Shown: in pieces, positions 53,919 through 63,459 of the stretch
How the letters are laid out: each line of letters starts with the position of its first letter
How positions within the stretch are numbered: the first letter of the stretch is position 1
DNA from: Laceyella sacchari
GTDB taxonomy: Bacteria > Bacillota > Bacilli > Thermoactinomycetales > Thermoactinomycetaceae
Length of the DNA: 64,000 bases
Assembly (NCBI RefSeq): GCF_004343255.1
Contig: NZ_SMDD01000001.1
Span: 1-64,000, forward strand
Reading direction: 5' to 3'
Notes under the pieces: model-generated
Database searches by the model: none
Told to the model about the DNA's origin: nothing
The model's input: the letters and a program-made list of their open reading frames with translations, nothing else
Position numbers and translations under genes: made by a program

Positions 53919-54818
53919 TTGAAAATCGCGGTGACCGGAGCGACAGGCCTGATCGGCGAGGCAGTAGTGAAGCATCTGCGTAGCCAAAGGAATGAAGTGG
54001 TTCCGCTGGTTCGGACGGCGCTTTGCGAAGAGCCCCATATCTACTGGAATCCTTCGCACCGAGAGTTGGAAGCGGGCAAGCTGGAAGGCATGGACGCGGT
54101 CATTCATCTGGCCGGTGAAAGCATTGCCGGTTTGCGCTGGACCAGGGAGAAGAAGAAGCGCATCTTAAAAAGCAGGGTGCAAGGCACACGTTTTCTGTGC
54201 CAAGCGTTGGCTACAATGGCCCGCCCCCCAAAGGTGCTGTTAAGCGCCTCAGCGATCGGCTACTATGGTGATCGTCCAGTCACAGAAGAAGTGGATGAAA
54301 ACAGCCCAAAAGGAAAAGGATTTTTGGCCGAGGTGGCGGAAGCATGGGAGATGGCAACAGAGGATGCACGAGCAAGTGGTATCCGGGTGGTGAACATGCG
54401 GTTTGGCATGGTGCTTAGCAATCAAGGGGGAGCTTTCCCAAAAATGCTGTACCCTTTCAAATGGGGATTGGGCGGCAAACTGGGCTCCGGAAGGCAACCA
54501 ATAAGCTGGGTATTGCTGGATGAAATTCCGCATGTGGTGTCACACCTCTTGGAGAAGGAAGAGTGTGCGGGCCCTGTCAATGTGGTGAGCCCCGCCGCAA
54601 TCACTAACCATGACTTTGCCAGGGCTGTGGCTGATGCGCTGGGCAAGCCAGCCAAGTTTCATGTGCCGTCACCCTTGGTCCGACTGGCATTGGGACAGAT
54701 GGGAAAAGAGTTGTTGCTTGGGGGATGTCGTGTTTTGCCGCGCGTATTATTACAAACCGGGTATACATTCCGTTTTCCGGAGTTGGCTCCGGCGCTAACC
54801 CATCTCTTAGGGCGTTGA
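53919..54818 (+). CDS. TIGR01777-type NAD-dependent epimerase
   Basis: A protein of about 299 aa with a Rossmann domain (KIAVTGATGLIGEAVVKHLR) and family segments VIHLAGESIAGLRWTREKKKRI, SASAIGYYGDR and GAFPKMLYPFKWGLGGKLG. The family (YfcH/SulA-like) is of unknown substrate. The TTG at 53919 is preferred because GGGGAGG lies 9 nt before it; an upstream ATG overlaps that site. Confidence 0.88.
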   Translation: MKIAVTGATGLIGEAVVKHLRSQRNEVVPLVRTALCEEPHIYWNPSHRELEAGKLEGMDAVIHLAGESIAGLRWTREKKKRILKSRVQGTRFLCQALATMARPPKVLLSASAIGYYGDRPVTEEVDENSPKGKGFLAEVAEAWEMATEDARASGIRVVNMRFGMVLSNQGGAFPKMLYPFKWGLGGKLGSGRQPISWVLLDEIPHVVSHLLEKEECAGPVNVVSPAAITNHDFARAVADALGKPAKFHVPSPLVRLALGQMGKELLLGGCRVLPRVLLQTGYTFRFPELAPALTHLLGR

Positions 54819-54868
54819 CAGGATGGGAGCGCGACGTTAACGATGGTGAAAAGAAAAGGATGGTAGCG

Positions 54869-55327
54869 ATGGAATCGGTCGTTATTCGTCGGGCCCGGGC
54901 TCATGAGGCGGCTTCCATCACAGAGCTGGCGCTTCGTTCAAAGGCTCATTGGGGCTATGACGAAGCGTTTATGCGACAGGTGGCCGATGAGCTGACGGTG
55001 ACGCCGGAAATGGTGCACGGATGCGAAGTGGTGGTGGCGGAGCGGGCGGGGCGATTGCTTGGATTTTATATCCTCCAAGGACGGCCGCCTGTTGGAGAGT
55101 TAAAGGCTTTGTTTGTCGAACCGGTTGCGATGGGCAGACAAGTGGGCCGCATGTTGTTGGAACATGCAAAGAATGTTGCTCGTGCACACGGTTTCACTAG
55201 TTTGAAAGTAGATAGCGATCCCCATGCAGAAGGATTTTATTTGAAGATGGGCGCTGTCAAGATTGGGAAAGTTCCTTCGGGGTCGATTCCCGGACGGTTT
55301 TTGCCGATGCTGAAAATAGAAGTTTAA
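54869..55327 (+). CDS. GNAT N-acetyltransferase
   Basis: A protein of about 152 aa starting MESVVIRRARAHEAASITEL with an acetyl-CoA loop of the form VGRQVGRMLLEHA (MGRQVGR) and a C-terminal FYLKMGAVKIG. The ATG at 54869 follows AAAAGGA by 8 nt; a longer version overlaps the upstream gene. Its substrate is not predictable. It is the last chromosomal-type gene before the conjugation operon. Confidence 0.82.
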   Translation: MESVVIRRARAHEAASITELALRSKAHWGYDEAFMRQVADELTVTPEMVHGCEVVVAERAGRLLGFYILQGRPPVGELKALFVEPVAMGRQVGRMLLEHAKNVARAHGFTSLKVDSDPHAEGFYLKMGAVKIGKVPSGSIPGRFLPMLKIEV

Positions 55328-55773
55328 CCATTTTCCGGTTTATTCCTTTGTCTTATTGTATAAGAGGTGGCAAGGGAACAAGGCAGGGATAGAATATTAA
55401 TTATAATAATTTTTTTAATATTTAACAAAAACCGTATTTATTAAGTATATGTAAATGGTTTATTATGGTTATCGATGTCATAAAAAAAGAGCAGATAAAG
55501 AAAAATTGCAGGATATCATTTCGATGGAGAATAGAATAATCCTTGGTGCAAATTTTACAAAATTGTGTTGAAAACGTGATGATTTGTGTAATATTATAGG
55601 AAAAAGAATGGGAGAACGACCGAGATACTGGGGAGTCATGTCAAAATATTGTTAATTTGAGTAAAATGTGAAATGATACGGCAATTTCTCCCGGCTTTCG
55701 GCGCGGATACGGTCGGCATCGATAACCAATAGCAGTTGATAAGCGTTTCTTCAATATAAGAGGAGGGGGTTTT
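55328..55773. other. AT-rich gap at the edge of the conjugation operon
   Basis: About 445 bp of AT-rich sequence. No integrase, relaxase or tRNA is found here. A weak promoter (TGTTGA, 17 nt, TAATAT at 55566-55594) precedes the operon; no attachment repeat can be recognised without the other end of the element. Confidence 0.4.
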
Positions 55774-56667
55774 ATGAAAGATCCCAAACAAATCTTGGAT
55801 TCTTGGCGTACGGATGTTCATTCCCGTAACATCTATTCCAACCTGTTGAGGCAGTTTGACCTGGAATATCCTAATCAAAAAGGAAACCGTCGCAAACCTA
55901 AATCATTTGCCGCAAGAAACCCCAATCATACTGCTGCTGCTTTATCACTTTGCCTCGTTACAGGATTAACGGTGGGCGTCGGTTCCGCCTTTGCCGAAAA
56001 TGAGGTGGGCCCCGACACAAACCAACCTGTTGACTTGCCGCCGAGCAAAGCTTCAGTCACCCAGGAACAACCGGCTCCAGAGCAAAAGAATGTGGGCTTG
56101 GAACGCCGCATTGAAGACCGTCGTCCGCAAGAGGTCGAAATCCCTAAAAAACCACAAGTGCAACAACATCAACCGGATGAAGTGAAATCCACATCCCCAG
56201 AATTGCCTCCAAGCGAAGAAAAGCCTCGTGAAGTGGTCGCAGAAAAAGAAAAATCGCAACCAACATCCGAGTCTGAACAGCCTGCCCGCAAAGATCACAT
56301 CACCAACGATCGTTTATCCAGTCATCATTCGCCTAAGCTCAATCAATCAGAAGAACAAACGATGGAACCGCAGAAGGAATCCAAGCAACACCAATCCACC
56401 AACCAACACATTGAAGAACCGGTGCGGGTGGTCGAAGGGGAAGTGTCGCTGGAGGCTTTCTCAACGGAGAAAAAGGATGCCGAAACCAAACAGGACGCCA
56501 TTAAGACGACTGCCGACACCCGCTCAACCGAGCTGCCCAAAACGGTGGATGGGGGGCAATTGCCAAACACCGCTGGCAATGATTTGAACGGGGTGTTGAT
56601 CGGAGGCGCCACGGCGCTAATCGGTTCGCTTTACGCGTTCAGACGGAGCCGGGTGAAGCGTTCTTGA
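55774..56667 (+). CDS. LPNTA-anchored surface protein
   Basis: A 297-aa exported protein. A long polar N-terminal leader precedes a signal-peptide core (about 52-74, ending SAFAEN), then a hydrophilic Pro/Glu/Gln/Lys-rich stalk of about 185 residues, and a sorting signal: QLPNTAG, a hydrophobic helix and RRSRVKRS. LPNTA is the class D sortase motif, and the sortase gene follows at once (4-bp overlap). AGGAGGGGG precedes the ATG. It has no recognised adhesive domain. It may form part of the mating surface, which is inference. Confidence 0.82.
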   Translation: MKDPKQILDSWRTDVHSRNIYSNLLRQFDLEYPNQKGNRRKPKSFAARNPNHTAAALSLCLVTGLTVGVGSAFAENEVGPDTNQPVDLPPSKASVTQEQPAPEQKNVGLERRIEDRRPQEVEIPKKPQVQQHQPDEVKSTSPELPPSEEKPREVVAEKEKSQPTSESEQPARKDHITNDRLSSHHSPKLNQSEEQTMEPQKESKQHQSTNQHIEEPVRVVEGEVSLEAFSTEKKDAETKQDAIKTTADTRSTELPKTVDGGQLPNTAGNDLNGVLIGGATALIGSLYAFRRSRVKRS

Positions 56668-57296
56668 AGTGGGACCGCGTCATCGCGCTCGCTTTGGTCA
56701 CGGCTGGCGTCGCTTACGCCAGTTATTCCGCAGTGAATTATATCGAAAAACTGCAGGTGGTGACGACGGCGGCCGGCTCGGGGCAAGAGGCGCCTAAGCT
56801 TAAGTCAGCGCCGCCGCGCAAACATGCTGACCAGTGGGTGGTGGTGCCCAAAGAGGAGCGTCCAAAGCGTGGGGAACACTTCGCCGATTTGCTCATCCCC
56901 AAGTTGGATGCACGCATGCCGATTATCGAGGGGACGCATGAAGACGAATTGGCGAGCGGGGTGGGGCATTATGCTGGAAGCGTATTGCCTGGCGAGCCGG
57001 ACAACGCGGTTTTGTCTGGCCATCGCGACACGGTTTTCCGTAAAATTGGCCAACTGAAAAAAGGGGATGAACTCCGTGTTCGTACCAAACAGGGGACATT
57101 TGTTTACGTTATTACCAAGACGTGGGTCACAAAACCGGACGACCGTACGGTAATCGTCCCCCATGGGAAACCCGTGCTCACGTTGACGACATGTTATCCA
57201 TTTACATTTGTCGGGCCGGCTCCAGAACGCTACATCATTCAATCTGAATTAAAACAGAAGCTGGATGAATCAGCTCCGGATGAACAAGGAGGATGA
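56664..57296 (+). CDS. Class D sortase
   Basis: A 210-aa sortase with an N-terminal membrane anchor (about 5-25) and the catalytic domain: His120 in SGHRDTVF, Cys177 in TLTTCYPF and Arg189 in APERYII. The TLTTCYPF form and LPNTA partner place it in class D. It would join the upstream surface protein to peptidoglycan or another acceptor. It starts with TTG overlapping the previous stop; its own end overlaps the next gene's start region. Confidence 0.92.
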   Translation: MKWDRVIALALVTAGVAYASYSAVNYIEKLQVVTTAAGSGQEAPKLKSAPPRKHADQWVVVPKEERPKRGEHFADLLIPKLDARMPIIEGTHEDELASGVGHYAGSVLPGEPDNAVLSGHRDTVFRKIGQLKKGDELRVRTKQGTFVYVITKTWVTKPDDRTVIVPHGKPVLTLTTCYPFTFVGPAPERYIIQSELKQKLDESAPDEQGG

Positions 57297-57298
57297 AC

Positions 57299-58210
57299 AT
57301 GGAACGGCCGATGATTCGTCGTACTTTCATACGTTTTTTGTTCTGGGCATTGATACTCTACACGGCGGTTAGTGCGACGGCCGTCTTGGGAGTCCAATTC
57401 GGATTGATCCCGGTTCCGCCTCGAAAAATTGCCGCTGCGGACAACCAAGCAGCACAAAAAGGGATAGAAGCCCACTTCTCAGAACGAGCGTTTGCCGAGC
57501 AGTTTGTCCGCGAATATTTCTTTTGGACGAAAGGCAAAGAAAGTTCTCGTGCGGAGCGGTTAAATCCGTTTTTGCACAACAACATGGATGTGCAAGCAGG
57601 ACTTGATTTCAAACAAGCTGACTGGGAATCTTATGCCCGCTATGTTGCGGTCTGGGACATCAAAGAGCGGCCCGATCGCTCTGGTGTGATAGATGTGACG
57701 GTGTTCGCCGAAACGATTTTGACCAAAGTCGGTAATGCCAAGATGCAGAAACGGGTTGACCGTTACATGGTGGTCCCGATCAAGAAAGTGGGCAACTCTT
57801 ATCTGGTTGCGGACACGCCTTATTTGGTGGCTCCACCCGTGCCCTCCTCTCGCCAACTACCGGAAGGGCAGGATGAGAAGGAACAAGGGGAGGCGGTTAA
57901 TGAAGAGATTCGTTCGCAAGTGGAAACATTCATGAAGTCCTTCTGGAAAGTGTACACCACGGGCGAACCACAGGAAATTGCTTATTTCCAAAAAAATAGT
58001 ACGCCCACCGCCGGATTGAAAGATATCTTGCAATTCATGGATTTGAAAAACTTATCCGTCCGCAAACAAGGCGACGTTTATGCCGTCACCTGTGACGTGC
58101 AGTTGAAGGATTTGTCTTCGGGAGCAGAGATGGCTTACCATTACACCTTCGACCTCGTCCGGGAAGGCGACCGTTGGTATGTTGTGAGAATGGGACAAGG
58201 GGAGATCTAG
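57299..58210 (+). CDS. TcpC/VirB8-like conjugal transfer protein
   Basis: A 303-aa protein with one N-terminal membrane helix (about 11-33) and a periplasmic-side region of two NTF2-like domains (about 75-170 and 195-303: FVREYFFWTKGKE, TFMKSFWKVYTTGE). This is the TcpC (Tn916 Orf13, ICEBs1 ConB) arrangement, the assembly scaffold of Gram-positive T4SS. CAAGGAGG precedes the ATG at 57299. Confidence 0.88.
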   Translation: MERPMIRRTFIRFLFWALILYTAVSATAVLGVQFGLIPVPPRKIAAADNQAAQKGIEAHFSERAFAEQFVREYFFWTKGKESSRAERLNPFLHNNMDVQAGLDFKQADWESYARYVAVWDIKERPDRSGVIDVTVFAETILTKVGNAKMQKRVDRYMVVPIKKVGNSYLVADTPYLVAPPVPSSRQLPEGQDEKEQGEAVNEEIRSQVETFMKSFWKVYTTGEPQEIAYFQKNSTPTAGLKDILQFMDLKNLSVRKQGDVYAVTCDVQLKDLSSGAEMAYHYTFDLVREGDRWYVVRMGQGEI

Positions 58211-58211
58211 C

Positions 58212-58475
58212 ATGATGAATTTAAGCACAATGTTGTTGTTGGCCGATACTCCGGGGAAAAAACTGCAGGAAACGCTGGGTGGAGAGATTGGTTCGATCTT
58301 CTTTTTGGCTGTGATTTTCATCAGTTTGACGTTGTTCTGGAAGAGGGCGTTCACAGCTTTCATCGGCTTTGCTTTGTTCGCGATGCTGGTGAGTGTGTTT
58401 ATCTTCCAGCCGGAAATGGTTTCTTCGCTGGGTTCCGATGGATTCCGCTGGTTGTTTGAGGCTGTCCTCGAATGA
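58212..58475 (+). CDS. Small conjugal membrane protein (ConC/TcpD-like)
   Basis: An 87-aa protein with two to three membrane helices (MLLLADTPGKK start, then IGSIFFLAVIFISLTLFW and FIGFALFAMLVSVFIFQ). By position between TcpC and TcpE it corresponds to ConC or TcpD. It overlaps the next gene by 4 bp. Confidence 0.7.
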   Translation: MMNLSTMLLLADTPGKKLQETLGGEIGSIFFLAVIFISLTLFWKRAFTAFIGFALFAMLVSVFIFQPEMVSSLGSDGFRWLFEAVLE

Positions 58476-58870
58476 AGCAAATTCGCGTCTACAATCAAGT
58501 TTTTCGCATTGAGAAAACCGTTTACTCCATTCAGGGAGTCCATTTGCCGCTGCCGGTGTCATACCGGCAGATGGCATTTTTCGTCGGAACCTTGATTATC
58601 ATGGTTATCCTTAACCGTGTTCCTCCCATCAGTTGGGTTGACTACTTTCTGGTTAAGTTTATCGGGATTCCAGCCTTAGTGGCCTGGTTTTTCACTCGTA
58701 AGACATTGGATGGCAAAGCACCCCACCGCTTTCTCCTGCGGGTGGTGGAGCATTTTTTCGCTCCTCACCATTTTGCGCGTTACCAAGAGATTGAGCGGCC
58801 GAAGCAAAAATATTACCAATACGAAGGTGTAGTACCTTATCGCAATACAACCAGGGGGGATCAAGAATGA
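58472..58870 (+). CDS. TcpE-family conjugal membrane protein
   Basis: A 132-aa protein with two membrane helices (about 32-75), a basic cytoplasmic end and QIRVYNQVFRIEKTVYSIQG and ARYQEIERPKQKYYQY segments, as in TcpE (ICEBs1 ConD). TcpE recruits or anchors the ATPase at the membrane. Its ATG overlaps the preceding stop and its stop overlaps the ATPase start. Confidence 0.85.
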   Translation: MKQIRVYNQVFRIEKTVYSIQGVHLPLPVSYRQMAFFVGTLIIMVILNRVPPISWVDYFLVKFIGIPALVAWFFTRKTLDGKAPHRFLLRVVEHFFAPHHFARYQEIERPKQKYYQYEGVVPYRNTTRGDQE

Positions 58871-61347
58871 CGCGCATCCAATTTCCCGTCAAATATTTTG
58901 AACAAAACCTGGTGTTTGGCACGGAAGGCTCTGTCTATGCTTACTATGAACTGCAGCCGTTCAACTACGACTATCGTTCCAATGACGATAAACTAAGCCT
59001 CCATGGAAATCTGGAGGCTTTTTATTGGAACATTCATGCTGATACGCATGCACTGGTCGTACCCGAATACCAGAGCTTGGAAGAGCATCGCCAAGCGATG
59101 GAGGAGCGTCTGTGTGATGGATTGCGGGAGGCTGGCAAGCGTCACATTCAGACGGCCATCGACCATTTACGCGGCAAAGACATCCATCAACACCGCTTTT
59201 TCATCGGGGTAAAGTTGAAACCGACCACTGTCAAGGGGTTGTCGTTTTTCGGCGAGCTCAGCTACATTTGGAAAGATTTCAGACGGTACCTCAACAACCA
59301 AGCAGGAACGGATATGCCGGAGGTGTTCCAAGAGGAGATTGAAGCTTACCAAGTGCAGGAAGAGTTGATCTACTCCCGGATTAACAGCTTTTTGCGCGCG
59401 CGCCGGGTCGATCCGGCGGATTTGGAGTGGTTGATCCGACGTGGGTTTTACCGGGGAATTGCTGACACACCACGGCGAAAAGATTGGGTGCCGCAAGCGG
59501 TGCCGGTAGAGGTGAAAGGCAAGAAGGCCAAACGGCCAGGGCGCGATATCCTCACATTGGCAGAAGGCCGGTTCGATGACTCCCATGGACGGCAACTGGT
59601 GGTGGAACAATTTATTGGCAACCAGGCGAAACAAGGGTACATGGCCTTTCTTACCTTGTCTCATATTCCCGACAAGGCTCCGTTCCCAGGTTTGGAATGG
59701 TTGTATTGCTTGCAGCGACTATCGTTTCCAGTGGAGGCCTCGGTCAGGACAGAGACGATTGAGTACGGGAAGGCACTGTCACAAGTGCTGAATAAGAAAA
59801 AAGAGCTGAAAGCAGAAGATGAACATGCGGTTGAAAGCGGAGAAGAAACCTCCTACCACATTTTGAGCAGCCGCCAAGAGGCAAACGAACTGGAAAGTAA
59901 CCTACGCACCGATAAATTTCCGTTGATCAATACATCAATTGTGCTTTGCGTGTCGGCGTCCAACCAAGAACAGCTGAACTTGCGCATCCAAACCGTGCGC
60001 GACATGTACAGCGACATGATGATCCAAGTAGAGGTGCCGTATGGAGACCAGTGGCGGGCTTTCAATGAATTCATACCTGGCGCCAAACGGTATATCACTG
60101 ATTATGTTCACTTCATGGACCCGGCCGCAGTCGGCGCCAGCATGATTGGGGCGACACGGCAACTGGGTGACGGGCAGGGGCATTTCATCGGCATGTCGCA
60201 AAATTTGCCCGTTTTCTTCCAGCATGACCGTGGTCCCAAAGATAAAAAGTTGAGCACGACCGCTTCTGCCGCATTTATCGGATCGCTGGGTGCAGGTAAG
60301 TCGTTGGGGGCTAATCTCCTGGCATATCAAGCCCTGCTGTCGGGGGCCAAAGTGTTGATCTTTGACCCGAAAGATGAACGGGCGCACTGGCCTGAATACT
60401 TGCCAGAATTGAAGGATATCTCCCGTGTGGTCACTTTGCGGGCCAGTGCGGAGGACCGTGGCAAACTGGACCCGTTGATGGGTGCGCACAGCATTCAGGA
60501 TCGATCTGCCGCAACGGAAACGGCCAAACGCATTCTTCAATTCCTCGCTCGCGCCGCAGATGGCACCTATGAAGCGATTGTGATCGGCAAAGCCGTGGAC
60601 CATGTGGTGCAACATGCGGAGCGGCCGTCCATGATGAAAGTGATTGAAACGCTAAAAGCGGGATTGCGTGAAGCGCCGGAAAAGCGGCAGGACTCGTTGG
60701 AAGAGATTGTCGATGTGCTGAGTTACCTGGCCACCTCAGGGCAAGGACAGTTGCTGTTTGGCGATGGAACGCAGAAGGCAATTGATTTGTCGTTGCCGCT
60801 CACCATCTTACAGGTGGAGGATTTGAAATTGCCGGAGGAGAGCCAAACTGACTTTGGACGCATGGCCATCGCACTCTTAATGGCCATTTCGGACTTTTCC
60901 CGCCGTTTTTCCAACCAGCCGTCCAGTGAGTTCAAGCTGGTGTTGTTCGATGAATCATGGCGGTTGGCCAAAGTGCGGGAAGGCCGAGCGATCCTGGAGG
61001 AGTTGGTGCGCACCGGGCGGAGCAAAAACGCAGCGATCTACCTGATCAGCCAAAATGCCAAAGATATGCTGGGTGAAGAGATTCGATCCAATCTGGGGTG
61101 CCGGTTTGTGTTTCGTTGCCGTGACACCAAAGAAGCGGAAGCGGCATGTCAAATCTTGGGGATTGAAGCGGATGAAAACAACATTGAGACCATCCGCAAC
61201 TTGCCTACAGGGATGTGCCTGATGTCCGATCTGGAGAAGCGCGTCAATGAAGTGGAGATTCGTGTATTGGAAGAACGCCTGTTCACGGCGTTTGACACCC
61301 GTCCGGGCTCACGCAAACAGCCAGGGTTGGAAGCGGTGCGCCAATGA
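58867..61347 (+). CDS. VirB4/ConE-type conjugation ATPase
   Basis: An 826-aa ATPase. Walker A is GSLGAGKS at residues 472-479 and Walker B is LVLFDESWRL around residue 695; GRSKNAAIYLISQN and SNLGCRFVFRC follow, as in HerA/FtsK-like VirB4 proteins. The N-terminal ~450 residues form the VirB4 N-terminal domain, seen in TcpA-independent ConE and TcpF. It powers assembly of the transfer channel. It starts with 4-bp overlap, in the order TcpC, small TM, TcpE, VirB4 known from Tn916 and ICEBs1. Confidence 0.93.
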   Translation: MTRIQFPVKYFEQNLVFGTEGSVYAYYELQPFNYDYRSNDDKLSLHGNLEAFYWNIHADTHALVVPEYQSLEEHRQAMEERLCDGLREAGKRHIQTAIDHLRGKDIHQHRFFIGVKLKPTTVKGLSFFGELSYIWKDFRRYLNNQAGTDMPEVFQEEIEAYQVQEELIYSRINSFLRARRVDPADLEWLIRRGFYRGIADTPRRKDWVPQAVPVEVKGKKAKRPGRDILTLAEGRFDDSHGRQLVVEQFIGNQAKQGYMAFLTLSHIPDKAPFPGLEWLYCLQRLSFPVEASVRTETIEYGKALSQVLNKKKELKAEDEHAVESGEETSYHILSSRQEANELESNLRTDKFPLINTSIVLCVSASNQEQLNLRIQTVRDMYSDMMIQVEVPYGDQWRAFNEFIPGAKRYITDYVHFMDPAAVGASMIGATRQLGDGQGHFIGMSQNLPVFFQHDRGPKDKKLSTTASAAFIGSLGAGKSLGANLLAYQALLSGAKVLIFDPKDERAHWPEYLPELKDISRVVTLRASAEDRGKLDPLMGAHSIQDRSAATETAKRILQFLARAADGTYEAIVIGKAVDHVVQHAERPSMMKVIETLKAGLREAPEKRQDSLEEIVDVLSYLATSGQGQLLFGDGTQKAIDLSLPLTILQVEDLKLPEESQTDFGRMAIALLMAISDFSRRFSNQPSSEFKLVLFDESWRLAKVREGRAILEELVRTGRSKNAAIYLISQNAKDMLGEEIRSNLGCRFVFRCRDTKEAEAACQILGIEADENNIETIRNLPTGMCLMSDLEKRVNEVEIRVLEERLFTAFDTRPGSRKQPGLEAVRQ

Positions 61348-61392
61348 AGAGGGTTGTGGTTGGATAGCTTGAAACGAAGGGGACCAGACGCA

Positions 61393-62868
61393 ATGATGGG
61401 GAGAAAATGGATCGCTGTCTTCCTTCTTACTCTCTTAATCATGGGAGGCAGTGCAGGAAGCGGAAGCGTGGTCTATGCGGAGGAGACGAAGCAAGAATCT
61501 GAAGGTTTCAACTTGGTTAGTGACTTGCTCACGATTTTCCCAGAGGAAAAGATTGATCGCGCCAAAGCCAAAGGATATGAGACGAAGTTTGCCAAGTACA
61601 AGCCGAGTCGCTATTCGCTGGAGATGACCCTGGAGGAACGGCAAGCTTGGGAATTGTATGATTTGGCCGCCGATTCGGGCTATATGATGATGCACCATGT
61701 AAACAATTTGGTGTGGCAAGCGTTGCTCTCATGGAACTTCACTGTCATCTTGATCGTAGAGAACGCTTTTTCCCTTGATATTGTCGACGAGTTTGCTGAT
61801 GCAGTGGAAAAAGCGGTGCAGCAATTGGCCGGATTCAACGGAAGTGGGTACGGCCAGACCGGTTTGATGGGCAATTTTCTGTTGATGATGATCATTATCG
61901 CCGGGGCGGTTATCGCTTATCAAGGGATCATCAAGAAGAAGACGCAAGATGCCTTGTCATCGATGATTACCAGCGTAGTGATCCTGATCTTGGGAATGGC
62001 CTTCTTCGCCAACGCGGGCGGGGTGATGCGTTATTTCAATGACATCAGTAGTGGCCTTAGCCAAGAGGTGATGGGTGTAGGAATCGATTTCCAAGCGGAG
62101 TTGAGCGATGAGGAAGTGACTTATCCTGCTGACGTTTCCTCGCTGATCATTGCTGACAAGTTGTACAACATGATGGTTTACGAGCCGTATATCATGCTGC
62201 AATACGGCAAGACGTCGATAGACAAAGAGATTACGCCAGAACGGATTAACAAGATCTTGAATCACAAAGTGGGTAGTAGTGCCCGAAAACAAGCGGTGAT
62301 CGATGAGAAGACGGGAAGCAGTGAGCGGGGCATCGAACCCAATCCGATGGTGACGACGATGGGTGTATTTGAGCGGTTGACCCTGTTGTTGCTGCTCTGC
62401 ATATCCCATTTGATCTTAGGCTTGCTTTTCTTTATCATCGCCGGGGCGATGATTGTTTACCAATTCATGTTTGTGCTGATCGCTTTGTTCGCTCCGTTTG
62501 CGTTCTTGATGGCTCTTAATCCCAATTGGTCGTCGGTGGCAACAAACTGGTTCAAACGGTTTATCGGGTATCAACTGATCAAATTGATCGTCGGCGTTTT
62601 TTTCAGTATGCTGCTTACCATTTCCCAATTTCTCTACGCAATGAACCCTCCTGACAAGGTGGGGTATATCTGGACCATCGCCATGCAATTGATCTTGGTG
62701 GTCGGCGTGATTTGGAAGCGGAATGAACTGTTCAGCATCATGAAGGCGCCGATGGGCAAAATGGATAACTTTAAAGGTGAACTCAATATTGAGATGCCAA
62801 TCAATTATGTTACGAAATATACGGAAAATCTGGCTGCGCGCGCGGGGAAAATCAAGTTGCGCAAATAG
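61393..62868 (+). CDS. Polytopic conjugal membrane protein (ConG/TcpH/VirB6-like)
   Basis: A 491-aa protein with a signal peptide (MMGRKWIAVFLLTLLIMGG ... VYAEE) and about seven membrane helices in the second half, including LLMMIIIAGAVIAYQGII and LILGLLFFIIAGAMIVYQFMF. This is the layout of the large channel protein of Gram-positive T4SS (ConG, CD3337/EF1877 group). The ATG at 61393 follows GAAGGGG. A conserved SVVTNWF-like segment (SVATNWFKRF) precedes the last helices. Confidence 0.88.
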   Translation: MMGRKWIAVFLLTLLIMGGSAGSGSVVYAEETKQESEGFNLVSDLLTIFPEEKIDRAKAKGYETKFAKYKPSRYSLEMTLEERQAWELYDLAADSGYMMMHHVNNLVWQALLSWNFTVILIVENAFSLDIVDEFADAVEKAVQQLAGFNGSGYGQTGLMGNFLLMMIIIAGAVIAYQGIIKKKTQDALSSMITSVVILILGMAFFANAGGVMRYFNDISSGLSQEVMGVGIDFQAELSDEEVTYPADVSSLIIADKLYNMMVYEPYIMLQYGKTSIDKEITPERINKILNHKVGSSARKQAVIDEKTGSSERGIEPNPMVTTMGVFERLTLLLLLCISHLILGLLFFIIAGAMIVYQFMFVLIALFAPFAFLMALNPNWSSVATNWFKRFIGYQLIKLIVGVFFSMLLTISQFLYAMNPPDKVGYIWTIAMQLILVVGVIWKRNELFSIMKAPMGKMDNFKGELNIEMPINYVTKYTENLAARAGKIKLRK

Positions 62869-62889
62869 GGAAAGAGGAGGGCGCAACCC

Positions 62890-63459
62890 ATGTTTAATAC
62901 AGATTTGCCCAGTGGTCGCCGCAAATTGTTTGCGTTGGTGCTCGGCGTGTTTCTCATCGTTGGATTTTCAGTTAAGTATTTGCTCATCTGGCTCGGTTGG
63001 GTGGGAGGCGCTGATCAGACCTCCCGCCCAACCCAGGAGCCGGTGGCCGAAGTTGGGTCTGACACGGAGTCTACTTCGGTGACTCCTGAAGAGGTGGCAC
63101 AGGCGAAACGGGTCGCCGAACAGTTTATTCAAGCTTATACGACGGTAGATTTTAAACAACGAGACGCTTGGCTGGCGTCACTAAAAAATCTGACTACGCC
63201 TTCCCACTATGCGGTGTTGGAGCAAGAGGCGACCCAGTCCCGTTCGCCAGAAGACACGGTGTCCACGGCTTTCTCCAAACCAGGCAGAATGGATTGTGAG
63301 GCGGTGGCACATCGCGTTTCCTGTCTCGCGGAAGTGATCGTGTTGGAAAAAGGGCCGAAGGAGTCCCTGCCGGTGGAGCGGATTTACCAGCTGCTCTTAA
63401 GCGCTGACGGGGAGCGCTGGGTAGTGGAGGAGGCGCAAGCACGTGGCAACTTCGAGTAG
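62890..63459 (+). CDS. Conjugal accessory membrane protein
   Basis: A 189-aa protein with one N-terminal membrane helix (about 12-35) and an exported domain of about 145 residues (EEVAQAKRVAEQFIQAYTTVDFKQRDAW), resembling a single NTF2-like TcpC domain in its helical start. AGAGGAGG precedes the ATG. It lies in the usual ConF-like position before the cell-wall hydrolase and overlaps its start by 17 bp. Confidence 0.75.
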   Translation: MFNTDLPSGRRKLFALVLGVFLIVGFSVKYLLIWLGWVGGADQTSRPTQEPVAEVGSDTESTSVTPEEVAQAKRVAEQFIQAYTTVDFKQRDAWLASLKNLTTPSHYAVLEQEATQSRSPEDTVSTAFSKPGRMDCEAVAHRVSCLAEVIVLEKGPKESLPVERIYQLLLSADGERWVVEEAQARGNFE